Origin: Chryseobacterium sp. ERMR1:04
GTDB lineage: Bacteria > Bacteroidota > Bacteroidia > Flavobacteriales > Weeksellaceae
Direction of reading: 5' to 3'
Assembly (NCBI RefSeq): GCF_001297705.1
Contig: NZ_LIRF01000004.1
Coordinates: 434,001-498,000 of the forward strand
DNA length: 64,000 bases
The translations under genes and the position numbers were made by a program. The notes below the pieces were generated by a model that did no database searches, was not told the DNA's origin, and was given only the letters and a program-made list of their open reading frames with translations. Of this stretch, positions 9,568 to 17,545 are shown piece after piece. The first letter of the stretch is position 1, and every line of letters begins with the position of its first letter.

Positions 9568-9605
9568 AAGTATTACTACTTAAAACAAATATAAGTATTA
9601 ATACG
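9568..9605 (-). promoter_or_regulatory. Putative nitrate-regulon operator pair upstream of cobA
   Basis: Two copies are seen on the + strand: AAGTATTACTACTT (9568-9581, perfect 5 + 5 arms) and AAGTATTAATACG (9593-9605). The second is the exact reverse complement of the narK copy at 165-177. They lie 120-160 bases upstream of the cobA start. Confidence 0.5.
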
Positions 9606-9805
9606 AATAAAAAAAATAATTTATTTTAATTTTGATATTAAATAATACAATCTGCCATTGAAAGGACAGCTTAGAGTACAAACCTAACAGGTTTAGATTT
9701 ACAGCGAGAGCAATTCGCATCTAAAATATCAATTCAAAAGCCATCCCAAAAGATCTTGAAATTAAAAAAGAACAGATTGAAAAATTCCTATTTGGAAAAA
9801 ACTTC
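9606..9805 (+). other. Spacer between the cobA control region and the tyrS promoter
   Basis: No gene was recognised. A small perfect inverted repeat, AAACCT AAC AGGTTT, lies at 9680-9694. The tyrS control region begins immediately after this segment. Confidence 0.4.
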
Positions 9806-9813
9806 TATCTTTG
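9806..9813 (+). promoter_or_regulatory. Probable -7 box of the tyrS attenuator promoter
   Basis: TATCTTTG fits the Bacteroidota TAnnTTTG consensus exactly. Transcription would begin near 9818-9820, directly before the leader peptide ORF at 9829. A well-placed -33 TTG is not evident. Confidence 0.55.
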
Positions 9814-9828
9814 TAAAGCAATGAAGCA

Positions 9829-9918
9829 ATGAAGCACTTAAACAACATATTACGTCTTCCGTTTTTTAACGAGTATTATTACCCGACTTATCGTTCGGGA
9901 AGACTTCTATATCTGTAA
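9829..9918 (+). CDS. Tyrosine-rich leader peptide of the tyrS attenuator
   Basis: A 29-codon ORF starts at ATG 9829 and ends with TAA at 9916-9918. It contains a run of three Tyr codons (TAT TAT TAC, 9874-9882) in the context EYYYPTY, and five Tyr in all. It sits between a promoter box and a terminator in front of tyrosyl-tRNA synthetase. Its likely role is regulatory: a ribosome short of Tyr-tRNA(Tyr) would stall at the Tyr run. An overlapping three-codon ORF (ATG AAG CAA TGA) begins at 9821. Confidence 0.75.
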   Translation: MKHLNNILRLPFFNEYYYPTYRSGRLLYL

Positions 9919-9976
9919 TTCAATACAACTTATTTAAAAATAGTATAGCGCTCGAACAGTTTTGTTCGGGCTTTTT
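9882..9976 (+). promoter_or_regulatory. Attenuator with competing antiterminator and terminator structures
   Basis: Four segments can pair in exclusive ways. CCCGA (9882-9886) pairs with TCGGG (9895-9899), forming a protector hairpin that overlaps the last Tyr codon of the run. GTTCGGG (9893-9899) can instead pair with CTCGAAC (9951-9957), an antiterminator with one G-U pair. That 9951-9957 segment is also the 5' arm of the terminator. An alternative outer stem joins GTCTTCC (9854-9860) with GGAAGAC (9898-9904). A ribosome stalled at 9874-9882 would mask 9882-9886 and so favour the antiterminator, giving readthrough into tyrS. Confidence 0.7.
9950..9976 (+). terminator. Intrinsic terminator inside the tyrS leader
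   Basis: GCTCGAACA (9950-9958) and TGTTCGGGC (9963-9971) form a nine-pair stem with one G-U pair and a four-base loop. Five T follow at 9972-9976. It lies 22 bases before the tyrS start, so it can only act as a conditional terminator. Confidence 0.8.
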
Positions 9977-9997
9977 CATGCTAAAAATTCAACAACA

Positions 9998-11197
9998 ATG
10001 ATTAATCAATTAAAAGAAAATGTAGAAATTATTCTACCAGAAAACGGTTTGGAACACAAAATAAAACAAGCCGAACAAGAGCAACGAAAGCTTATAATCA
10101 AACTGGGGTTTGATCCCACCGCACCTGATTTGCATTTGGGACACGCAGTGGTACTTAAAAAAATGAAACAGTTTCAGGATTTTGGCCATCAAATCATCAT
10201 CATTGTCGGAAGTTTTACCGCAAGAATCGGTGACCCTACAGGTAAAAACAAAGCTAGAAAACCTTTAAGCGTGGAGGATGTTCAGCATAATGCACAGACT
10301 TACATCACTCAACTTTCAAAAATAATAAACGTTGAAAAAACTAAAATTGTATTCAATTCTGATTGGTTGGATACACTGAGTTTTTCGGAAGTTATCCAAT
10401 TGATGTCTAAAGTAACTGTTGCCCAGCTGATGCATCGAAATGATTTCAACAAAAGGTTTACAGAAAATACTCCGATTGCCATGCATGAGCTTGTTTACCC
10501 TATTTTACAAGGGTTTGATTCTGTGAAAATTGAATGCGATATTGAAATGGGCGGAACCGATCAGCTATTCAACTGCACAATGGGAAGACAGTTGCAGGAA
10601 ACCCATCATATTTCCCCGCAAATCGTCATGTGTATGCCTTTATTAAAAGGACTTGACGGAAAAGAAAAGATGAGTAAATCTTTAAATAATACCATTGGAC
10701 TGACCGATGAACCGAATGAAATATTTGGAAAAACAATGTCAATTCCCGATAGTTTAATCGATGAGTTTATTGATCTGACCACCGATTTTTCGATTGAACA
10801 AAAACAAGAGTTAAAATTAAGAATACAACACGGAGAAAACCCAATGAACATTAAAAAAGTGATCGCCAAAAATATTATCACGCAATACCATGATCTGGAA
10901 TCAGCGGGAAATGCAGAACAGTTTTTTAGCAATCAGTTTCAGAATAAAAATTTTGAGGAGAAAGTTTTTGAACCCGTTCTTATTGATTCTTTACACCATA
11001 ATCAAAATAAAATATTGTTGATTGAACTTTGTCATCAGCTCAAAAATGATCTAAGTAAATCTGCTATGAAAAGATTAATTGAAAGTGGCGGAATACAGAT
11101 TAATACATTAAAAATAACAAATCCTAATCAAGAAATTGAATTAAAGCCACACCTAAAAATAAAGATTGGCAGAAGAAATTTCATTGAACTGGTATAA
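9998..11197 (+). CDS. tyrS: Tyrosyl-tRNA synthetase, TyrZ-like
   Basis: This class I synthetase charges tRNA(Tyr) with tyrosine. Starting at ATG 9998 it has 399 residues. An upstream in-frame TTG at 9962 is rejected because it lies in the terminator. Visible motifs are HLGH near the N-terminus (HIGH signature), KMSKS after GLDGKE, and a C-terminal S4-like RNA-binding segment around SAMKRLIESGGIQIN. The sequence resembles the shorter TyrZ branch. Its leader carries a tyrosine attenuator, so expression should rise when Tyr-tRNA is uncharged. Confidence 0.93.
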   Translation: MINQLKENVEIILPENGLEHKIKQAEQEQRKLIIKLGFDPTAPDLHLGHAVVLKKMKQFQDFGHQIIIIVGSFTARIGDPTGKNKARKPLSVEDVQHNAQTYITQLSKIINVEKTKIVFNSDWLDTLSFSEVIQLMSKVTVAQLMHRNDFNKRFTENTPIAMHELVYPILQGFDSVKIECDIEMGGTDQLFNCTMGRQLQETHHISPQIVMCMPLLKGLDGKEKMSKSLNNTIGLTDEPNEIFGKTMSIPDSLIDEFIDLTTDFSIEQKQELKLRIQHGENPMNIKKVIAKNIITQYHDLESAGNAEQFFSNQFQNKNFEEKVFEPVLIDSLHHNQNKILLIELCHQLKNDLSKSAMKRLIESGGIQINTLKITNPNQEIELKPHLKIKIGRRNFIELV

Positions 11198-11272
11198 GGA
11201 TGATTGGGTAAAGAATAATTTTTTGATATATTCGTTTTGCATAAAATAATTTAAATAGAAAAACGCATTAAG

Positions 11273-11794
11273 ATGAGCTACATTATGGTTGATATAGAAT
11301 CTGACGGTCCGATTCCGGGAGATTTTTCGATGATCTGTTTTGGAGCGGTGCTTGTAGATGAAGATCTGGAGACTACTTTTTATGGAAAACTAAAACCTAT
11401 TTCTGATCATTTTAATGCTGATGCATTAGCCGTTTCCGGATTTAACAGAGAAGAAACAATGGATTTTGATGATCCAAAAGAAGTCATGCTAAAATTTGAA
11501 GAATGGATCAAAACCAATTCTAAAGGAAGGCCTATTTTTATCAGTGATAATAATGGTTTCGACTGGATGTTCATCTGCTGGTATTTTCACCATTTTATTC
11601 AACGAAATCCTTTTGGGTATTCTTCCAGAAGATTATCGGACCTTTATTGCGGACTCGAAAAAGATGCTTTTGCCCAATGGAAACATCTGCGTAAAACAGC
11701 ACATACGCATCATCCCGTTGACGATGCCAGAGGAAATGCTGAGGTTCTATTACTTATGAAAAATGAAATGGGTTTGAAGATTGGGTTAAAATAG
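11273..11794 (+). CDS. DnaQ-like 3'-5' exonuclease/exoribonuclease
   Basis: The 173-residue protein has the acidic motifs of the DEDDh nuclease fold: DIESDG at the N-terminus, SDNNGFDWMF in the middle, and HHPVDDARGNAE near the C-terminus. The form resembles stand-alone bacterial exoribonuclease-like domains of the Rv2179c type. It ends five bases before the next gene, so they may be co-transcribed. Substrate is not known. Confidence 0.75.
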   Translation: MSYIMVDIESDGPIPGDFSMICFGAVLVDEDLETTFYGKLKPISDHFNADALAVSGFNREETMDFDDPKEVMLKFEEWIKTNSKGRPIFISDNNGFDWMFICWYFHHFIQRNPFGYSSRRLSDLYCGLEKDAFAQWKHLRKTAHTHHPVDDARGNAEVLLLMKNEMGLKIGLK

Positions 11795-11799
11795 AGAAT

Positions 11800-12462
11800 A
11801 TGAAATCAGAATTAATACAAATAATTAAAAGTAAAGACTTTAACGATTTAATATCAGATATAAATGAAATAATTTTAGACTCTATTTTAGATGATGGTTT
11901 AGCTAAAGACATTCCTATTTTCAGCATCTTTTTCAAAGGAAAAAATCTACTTAATACAATTCAAGACAAACTCTTCATCAAAAAATTATTCACTTTTTTA
12001 AAAGAACTTGAACAAACATCTGCAGAAGATAGAAAAAAGGAAACAGAAAAAATTGATAATGATCCTAGTTACAAAACAAAAGTTGGCGAAAAACTACTAT
12101 TTATAATTAATGAAAGTGATGATTGTGAAAAAGCAAAATATATAGGAAAATTATACAAAGAATTTATAAATAAAAACCTTAATTATAATGACTTTATTAG
12201 AAGTGTAAACTGTATTAATAAAACTAATATTATTGATCTAAATTATTTCATTAACGAAAACTCAATTAAGAATATTTTAGAAAATTTTCATGGAAATTAT
12301 ATTCATACAGGATTAATAGCTCAAGAATACTATGATCCTTCAGAAAAAACATACAAAACAGGCATACCTGCATTTGAAAAATCCAAAATTTCATACAAAC
12401 AATCATACATTGGAGATAAAATAAGATATTTTTTGAACGATAAACTACATAGGATTTTGTAA
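11800..12462 (+). CDS. Protein of unknown function, Lys/Asn/Ile-rich
   Basis: I do not recognise this 220-residue protein. It is mostly predicted helical, very rich in Lys, Ile and Asn, and has a mildly hydrophobic stretch near residues 35-50 (AKDIPIFSIFFKGKNLL). There are no clear catalytic motifs. It begins five bases after the exonuclease gene. Its base composition is more AT-rich than its neighbours, which could mean recent acquisition. Confidence 0.65.
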   Translation: MKSELIQIIKSKDFNDLISDINEIILDSILDDGLAKDIPIFSIFFKGKNLLNTIQDKLFIKKLFTFLKELEQTSAEDRKKETEKIDNDPSYKTKVGEKLLFIINESDDCEKAKYIGKLYKEFINKNLNYNDFIRSVNCINKTNIIDLNYFINENSIKNILENFHGNYIHTGLIAQEYYDPSEKTYKTGIPAFEKSKISYKQSYIGDKIRYFLNDKLHRIL

Positions 12463-12487
12463 TATTTACGTTAAAAATACAACTTAA

Positions 12488-12925
12488 ATGAATTTAAAAC
12501 TGAAATATAGAAAAGCCTCAGAAAGCGATCTCGATTTCTTACTAAATCTGAGAATGAAAACCATGAATGAGCATTATGCAAACTCCAGTCTTCCTACAGA
12601 TAGAGAATCTACTTTACAAAGAGTCCTTTATCAGTTTGAGAAGGCTAATATTATTCTTTTCAACAATGAACCTATCGGATTATTAAAAATCGACAGAAGT
12701 AAAGATAAAATTGAGGTGCTTCAACTTCAGGTTGATCCCAGCCAACAAGGAAAAGGACTTGGAAAAATGATTTTAAAAGAAATTATTGCGGAAGCATTAT
12801 CTTCCCAAAAGCCTGTTGTATTGAGTGTTTTAAAAACCAATAAAGCACAAAATCTATATTCGAGCCTAGGTTTTGTAACCATAGATAAAAATGAACATTC
12901 TTATATCATGGAATGCCAACAATAA
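12488..12925 (+). CDS. GNAT-family N-acetyltransferase
   Basis: The 145-residue protein shows the acetyl-CoA binding motif of the GNAT fold, VDPSQQGKGLGKMIL, preceded by the strand EVLQLQ and followed by a C-terminal NKAQNLYSSLGF segment typical of the family. The acceptor is unknown. A strong terminator hairpin follows at once. Confidence 0.88.
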   Translation: MNLKLKYRKASESDLDFLLNLRMKTMNEHYANSSLPTDRESTLQRVLYQFEKANIILFNNEPIGLLKIDRSKDKIEVLQLQVDPSQQGKGLGKMILKEIIAEALSSQKPVVLSVLKTNKAQNLYSSLGFVTIDKNEHSYIMECQQ

Positions 12926-12954
12926 AAAGTATGCTCAAAAGCATACTTTTTTTT
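12925..12954. terminator. Bidirectional terminator between the acetyltransferase gene and the Ter module
   Basis: AAAAGTATGC (12925-12934) and GCATACTTTT (12941-12950) form a perfect ten-pair stem with a six-base loop and a T run on the + side. The A run on the left gives a T run for the convergent minus-strand gene. Confidence 0.9.
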
Positions 12955-14464
12955 ATTTATTCGCGAGGGTTACATAAATCAATCGCCCTCCTTCCTCGTT
13001 AGACAGTAGTATTTTTTTACCTTCTGTGAGTTCAACCATAGAATTAGGCGGAACCTCTTTTCCTTCCGTAACATCCTTCATACTCGTGAGACTTTGATTC
13101 ACCAAAACCCATCTTCCCTGATGGAAAGTGAAATATCCCACCGGCTTTTTATCTTCAGCCGTAAGGTTCTCATTTCTGATCACCTTTTTAGATACATGCC
13201 ATTTGAATAAATACTGATTATGATAGACCATTAATCTATGATTTTCAGGTTTCCAGACATCATCTTTAAACTTAAAATATAAATCCAACACGGGAAGCGT
13301 TCCTTTATGAGGCATTCCACAAAACGGACATTTTGGTGTATTGGTATTGTCGAAGACATACCATTTTTCATTACAGCTCGGATTAAGACAAGGCTGTATC
13401 AGATCTACCGTTTTCAGTAAAGCTGTTTCCCATTCATTCGCAATAGGCCGTCTGATAGGATCATGAAGACCATCTACAAAGGCTCTTTTAAATAATGCAG
13501 ATAAATAAGGGCCTGTTGCGGTGTACGATATTTTCTTCGGATCGCCCCAAAAAGCATCCCACTTTTTAAGATGATCAGCTTTTACGTAATTGGTTGTATC
13601 ATTAGGATGCTCAACAAAGATTGACTTCTCTCCCATCGAAAGCAAATCATCTTTTTCAGAATCTAAATCCCATATTTTGCCGCCTTTTAGAGGATGTCTT
13701 CTTAATAAATACATATAAATTAACACCGCCAATGCATGCAGATCCGTTTTCTGATTCGGCAACTGCCTGTTGGTATCTTTTATATTCAAATGTTTTGTCT
13801 TCAAAACCTCAGGCGCTATAAAATCTGCCGTTCCGATTACTTCAGGCGGAAATAAATTAGGCACCACCAAGCCATCAATATCTATAATACAGGCAGATTT
13901 TGTAACCGGATCTACTAAAATATTATTGTAAGATAAATCCGAATGCGCCAACCCCATCTGATGAAGTTTTTTCACACCTCTGCTGATGTTAACGGCAATC
14001 TGAAAATAGCTCAGCCAATCTCCTAATTCTGTATGATCAAGTCGCAACGGATATTGCTGGTTTCTAAACATTGGTGCCGTAAACCATTTTCCTATTTTGT
14101 CACCCCCTAAAATAATATCAGAACCTACGTAGCCTTTAGCAAAAAAGAATTTTTTATTATAAATAGGAACAATAATACCTGTTAAGTCTCCTTTTTGAAC
14201 AATATCATAAGGCCATCTGAAAATATCATTCAGAAAATAATCTGAGGCATTTCCTCCTTTTATATTGGTTAGATAAGTGGTAACAATTCTTTTAATTCTC
14301 TCTTTTTGGTCGACCTCCAATGGAGTTCTGTAAAACGCAACCACATACGTTCTGTCGGGAGAAAAATACACATCTTTCACTCCACCCTGCACAGGATTTC
14401 CTTCCACATATTCATAGGCTTTGGTTGTATCTAAAACGGAAGAAACCTTAACTGTTTTTTTCAT
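12953..14464 (-). CDS. Serine/threonine kinase-like protein of the TerY-P module
   Basis: The start at 14464 (MKKTVKVSS) is preferred; it lies two bases after the phosphatase gene, whereas longer frames run into that gene. The 503-residue protein has a eukaryotic-type kinase fold with changed motifs: GLAHSDLSYNNILVD (catalytic loop with HSD for HRD) and IDIDG in place of DFG. GTADFIAPEVL marks the activation segment end. A four-Cys zinc ribbon (CLNPSC, CPFC) follows near residue 380, then a beta-rich C-terminal region. It is the last gene of the operon. Known TerY-P triads pair such kinases with a PP2C phosphatase and a vWA protein. Confidence 0.88.
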   Translation of the reverse strand: MKKTVKVSSVLDTTKAYEYVEGNPVQGGVKDVYFSPDRTYVVAFYRTPLEVDQKERIKRIVTTYLTNIKGGNASDYFLNDIFRWPYDIVQKGDLTGIIVPIYNKKFFFAKGYVGSDIILGGDKIGKWFTAPMFRNQQYPLRLDHTELGDWLSYFQIAVNISRGVKKLHQMGLAHSDLSYNNILVDPVTKSACIIDIDGLVVPNLFPPEVIGTADFIAPEVLKTKHLNIKDTNRQLPNQKTDLHALAVLIYMYLLRRHPLKGGKIWDLDSEKDDLLSMGEKSIFVEHPNDTTNYVKADHLKKWDAFWGDPKKISYTATGPYLSALFKRAFVDGLHDPIRRPIANEWETALLKTVDLIQPCLNPSCNEKWYVFDNTNTPKCPFCGMPHKGTLPVLDLYFKFKDDVWKPENHRLMVYHNQYLFKWHVSKKVIRNENLTAEDKKPVGYFTFHQGRWVLVNQSLTSMKDVTEGKEVPPNSMVELTEGKKILLSNEEGGRLIYVTLANK

Positions 14465-14466
14465 AC

Positions 14467-15843
14467 CTAATAAATTATAGCCAATGTTCTGTCGTCGTGA
14501 TTTCCTTTGCTCCAGAAGTCGGTCCATTCAAGTAATTGCTGATCGATGGTCTCATCGTTTTCAAAATCTACCTTCATGCCGTCTTCGTTATTTCCGTCTA
14601 AATCATGAAAAAATGATTTCCAGCTTTCCAGGTTTTCCAGTTTATTTTCTGTGACGAATTTTGGATCGTAAATACCATCGGTCATCAAAATAAGTTTAGA
14701 AAAATCTTTCACACAATTGATCCCGAAACGCGAACTGATTTGATCATTAAAAATTTCTTTCATGGTGATAAAACGGGTACCACCACCAAATTCTCCAACA
14801 TCCATTTGGTTGAGCAACTTAACTTCCGAAAATTCAGGATTAATTACATTAATCGGACAGTCTCCCACCCCAAAACCTAAAATAATATATCCAAAATCAA
14901 ACTTTTTAACCAAAGTAAAAATTAAAGTCGCATGCAGATCTTTTATGGAAAAAGAATGCTCCTTCGCCGTTTCATTTAACAGATGATACACATTCAAAAC
15001 ACCTTTGTACAAAAGCCTGATGATATTTTGCTTGGCTTCAGTTTCTATCTCTTTCGAAGTTTCTTCTGAAGGATTATAAATAAGAATAGCGTTTTTTTCA
15101 ATCTCGTTTAAAACTTCTTCATTTTTAAAGAAATCATTGATGGATTGTGTGGATAACTGAGAACCATATCTTGCCATTTTTGCAGAACCGGCACCATCTG
15201 AAACCGAAATAATATTCCATTCAGCAGGAAGTTGATCAACTGCAAAATCATCATCTCTAAAAGTTGCTTCATGAGCATGAGATCTGCCTCTTTTGGAAGC
15301 GATCACAATTTTTTTATCTAGAAATATTCCTTTATGAGAAGATTCTTCAGGTTTATAAAAAATTGCATTTTCAGGACTTGGAATATTTTTCCACAAATCT
15401 TTAGGATCTGCATTTACAAACAATTGTACCGTTTTGATGTCTATATTTTTCTCATCATTTACATGAAAAAAGGCAATGTCTAAATCAAAAGTATTGCTGA
15501 TTGCAGGAATTCCTTTGATCACATTGTTTTCAAAAGTTAATCCTATATTTTCAAGATTACTGATGCTTTTTATTGTAATATTCGGAAACTTTTCCATGTC
15601 AAAAACAAATTCATAAGCCTGTTTTGAATTTGCATTTTTTATCATGAAATGAGCCTCTTTAAACTCTTCTTTCTCTTTATAAATAGTAGCTTCCTGCATA
15701 ATTTTTTGTTTAGCATTTGAAATACACTGCAGCTGTTCATGCACATTGGCATTGTTGATCAATTTAGAAATAACCTTATCGATCATTTTGCCGTCCAGAC
15801 TGAGGTCATCTTTTAAGATCTCTTTAATCGCATGTTCTCTCAT
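14467..15843 (-). CDS. PP2C-family protein phosphatase of the TerY-P module
   Basis: This is a 458-residue protein. The N-terminal 85 residues are helical; a segment near 95-150 (NVIKGIPAISNTFDLDIAFF) resembles a putative Ig-like domain. The C-terminal two thirds is a PP2C phosphatase: RDDDFAV, SVSDGAGSAKMARYG, GVGDCPI, LMTDGIYD and GNHDDRT supply the metal-binding aspartates. It overlaps the upstream vWA gene by one base and precedes the kinase gene by two bases. It probably reverses phosphorylation by the neighbouring kinase. Confidence 0.9.
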   Translation of the reverse strand: MREHAIKEILKDDLSLDGKMIDKVISKLINNANVHEQLQCISNAKQKIMQEATIYKEKEEFKEAHFMIKNANSKQAYEFVFDMEKFPNITIKSISNLENIGLTFENNVIKGIPAISNTFDLDIAFFHVNDEKNIDIKTVQLFVNADPKDLWKNIPSPENAIFYKPEESSHKGIFLDKKIVIASKRGRSHAHEATFRDDDFAVDQLPAEWNIISVSDGAGSAKMARYGSQLSTQSINDFFKNEEVLNEIEKNAILIYNPSEETSKEIETEAKQNIIRLLYKGVLNVYHLLNETAKEHSFSIKDLHATLIFTLVKKFDFGYIILGFGVGDCPINVINPEFSEVKLLNQMDVGEFGGGTRFITMKEIFNDQISSRFGINCVKDFSKLILMTDGIYDPKFVTENKLENLESWKSFFHDLDGNNEDGMKVDFENDETIDQQLLEWTDFWSKGNHDDRTLAIIY

Positions 15844-16886
15844 TATCCCAATGTTCTGTTGATATCAAATCCTTCGCTAGAGAAACCGTAATATGCTGAA
15901 GTGCCACACCATGGACATAAACTTTCTCCTTCACCTTTTATACAATGAATTCCTCCACACGAGCAGGTTGCCAGTGCGATAGAATTTGCACAATGAGGAC
16001 AAGATGGGCTTCCTTGCAGTTCTTCAATGGAAATTTTTAAATTATTTTTATGCGATGCCGAAAGTCTGAAATAAGAATTTTCATCAATCTTATAAGCGCC
16101 GTCTAATCTGTAATATCTTGTAGACATTCCTTCAATACCTGAGTCTGTGAGTGCTTTTTTAAATTTCATTAAATAAAGCTTTTTCGTCTCAGAGCATTTG
16201 CCATTTAACACCACAAAATTATTATCCGGAAATTTCTGCTGGGTTTCAGGATTTACTTTTTCTAAAATAATAGAATTTATTTTGGATAGATTAATTCCTT
16301 CTTTATTCGTTTCGCTAACGCTCTGGCTTGTTGTTTTAATGGAATCTGTAACCCATTTAAAAAACTCTTTGTAAGAATTTTCGTCTGTATTATTAAATAA
16401 CAAGACATTGTCGGATAGCGATCCTAATAATTTGTAATTGGTATTATCGCCGATAGATACCGCAATGGTATTTGCTTTTCCGTGATAGTTTTGGTTCCAT
16501 CGATCGATTGCGGTTGTGGCATCATCCGTAGGAATTCCGTCTGTGAAAAGAAAAACAATAGGCTTCCAGTCTCCTTTTCGTTCATAGGTCGTTTTTACGA
16601 CCTCTTTGTCTATACAGTCCATTACTTTAAACAAACCTTTAGACAGGGATGTTCCGCTCCCAATGGGAATTTTAGGCGGATAAAAACTGATGATATCCTG
16701 AAGCGGAGTGATGACTTCAGCCTCTCCGGCAAATCCTATAATGGAAATCCAAACTGTTTCTAATGAATAAGGATCTTTCTTTAATTCTTTAATAATAGTG
16801 GCTATTCCCTCTTGTACTTGCTCAATAGGTTCGCCCACCATAGATTCCGAGATATCGACTAAAAAATAAATAGGCAGTCTTCTCAT
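15843..16886 (-). CDS. vWA-domain protein (TerY-like) with C-terminal zinc ribbon
   Basis: The 347-residue protein begins with a von Willebrand A domain whose MIDAS motif is DISES, followed by GSGTSL and FTDGIPTDD. Beyond residue 200 is a beta-rich region, and the C-terminus has a cysteine-rich zinc ribbon (CPHC, CSCGGIHC, CPWC). It is longer than the two vWA proteins upstream because of this extension. In TerY-P systems such proteins are thought to act as metal-dependent scaffolds for the kinase/phosphatase pair. Confidence 0.9.
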   Translation of the reverse strand: MRRLPIYFLVDISESMVGEPIEQVQEGIATIIKELKKDPYSLETVWISIIGFAGEAEVITPLQDIISFYPPKIPIGSGTSLSKGLFKVMDCIDKEVVKTTYERKGDWKPIVFLFTDGIPTDDATTAIDRWNQNYHGKANTIAVSIGDNTNYKLLGSLSDNVLLFNNTDENSYKEFFKWVTDSIKTTSQSVSETNKEGINLSKINSIILEKVNPETQQKFPDNNFVVLNGKCSETKKLYLMKFKKALTDSGIEGMSTRYYRLDGAYKIDENSYFRLSASHKNNLKISIEELQGSPSCPHCANSIALATCSCGGIHCIKGEGESLCPWCGTSAYYGFSSEGFDINRTLG

Positions 16887-16906
16887 GGTTTAGTTTTTAA
16901 TAGTTA

Positions 16907-17545
16907 TTAGACAATAATATTGAGTTCCGAAGGCGGAGGTGGCAACGTCATACTTTCTCCTGTTCCCTGGGTTTTTCCACCCATCGTAATCGAAGAACTT
17001 ACCCACTTAAAGAATGACGAAAGTGTTACAGCATCTGTTGCATCCAGCTTCACCACGTTATCTGTGAGTTCTTTCAAAAATTGTTCATCTGCTTTCGGGC
17101 CTGCCGCACATCCAACAATCACTCCAAAATCCAGATTTTTAATAACCGGAATCATTTGTCTGTATTTTTGAATATCTGAAGGTTTACCATCGGTAAAAAT
17201 AAAAAGCAAAGGCCTCCAGTCTCCTTTTCTGTCGAGAGAGCCTTTTACCAAATCCTGCTGAACAAGATCTGAAACCATTTCCAGTGCTGCGCCAGTATGA
17301 GTAGGCCCGCTATCCGGACAGGTAATTTCCATCGGATGAAAACTCGCCAGATCAATTAATGGTACAATATTTTTAACGTCTCTGTCATATGTGATCACAC
17401 TTAGATGTAAAGTATCCATCGCCTGCGGATCTGCACGAAGCATACTAATCAATCCGTTAAAACCATTATTTAATGCCTGAATAGGTTCACCGTTCATAGA
17501 ACCTGAAGTATCCAGCAGAAAGTAGGCTAATAACCGCCTGGTCAT
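16907..17545 (-). CDS. vWA-domain protein, TerY-like
   Basis: The 212-residue protein is nearly all one vWA domain. The MIDAS motif is DTSGSM; GPTHTGAAL and FTDGKPSD follow at the usual spacing. It overlaps the upstream vWA gene by one base, which suggests translational coupling, and shares the C-terminal PPPPSEL tail with it. The two are clearly paralogues. Confidence 0.92.
   Translation of the reverse strand: MTRRLLAYFLLDTSGSMNGEPIQALNNGFNGLISMLRADPQAMDTLHLSVITYDRDVKNIVPLIDLASFHPMEITCPDSGPTHTGAALEMVSDLVQQDLVKGSLDRKGDWRPLLFIFTDGKPSDIQKYRQMIPVIKNLDFGVIVGCAAGPKADEQFLKELTDNVVKLDATDAVTLSSFFKWVSSSITMGGKTQGTGESMTLPPPPSELNIIV

Noticed and set aside
9962..9997. TTG start at 9962 for tyrS
   Set aside because: It falls in the attenuator terminator; the ATG at 9998 begins the conserved synthetase.
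9640..9997. T-box leader upstream of tyrS
   Set aside because: No T-box consensus or specifier-loop structure was seen; a leader peptide and terminator explain the region better.
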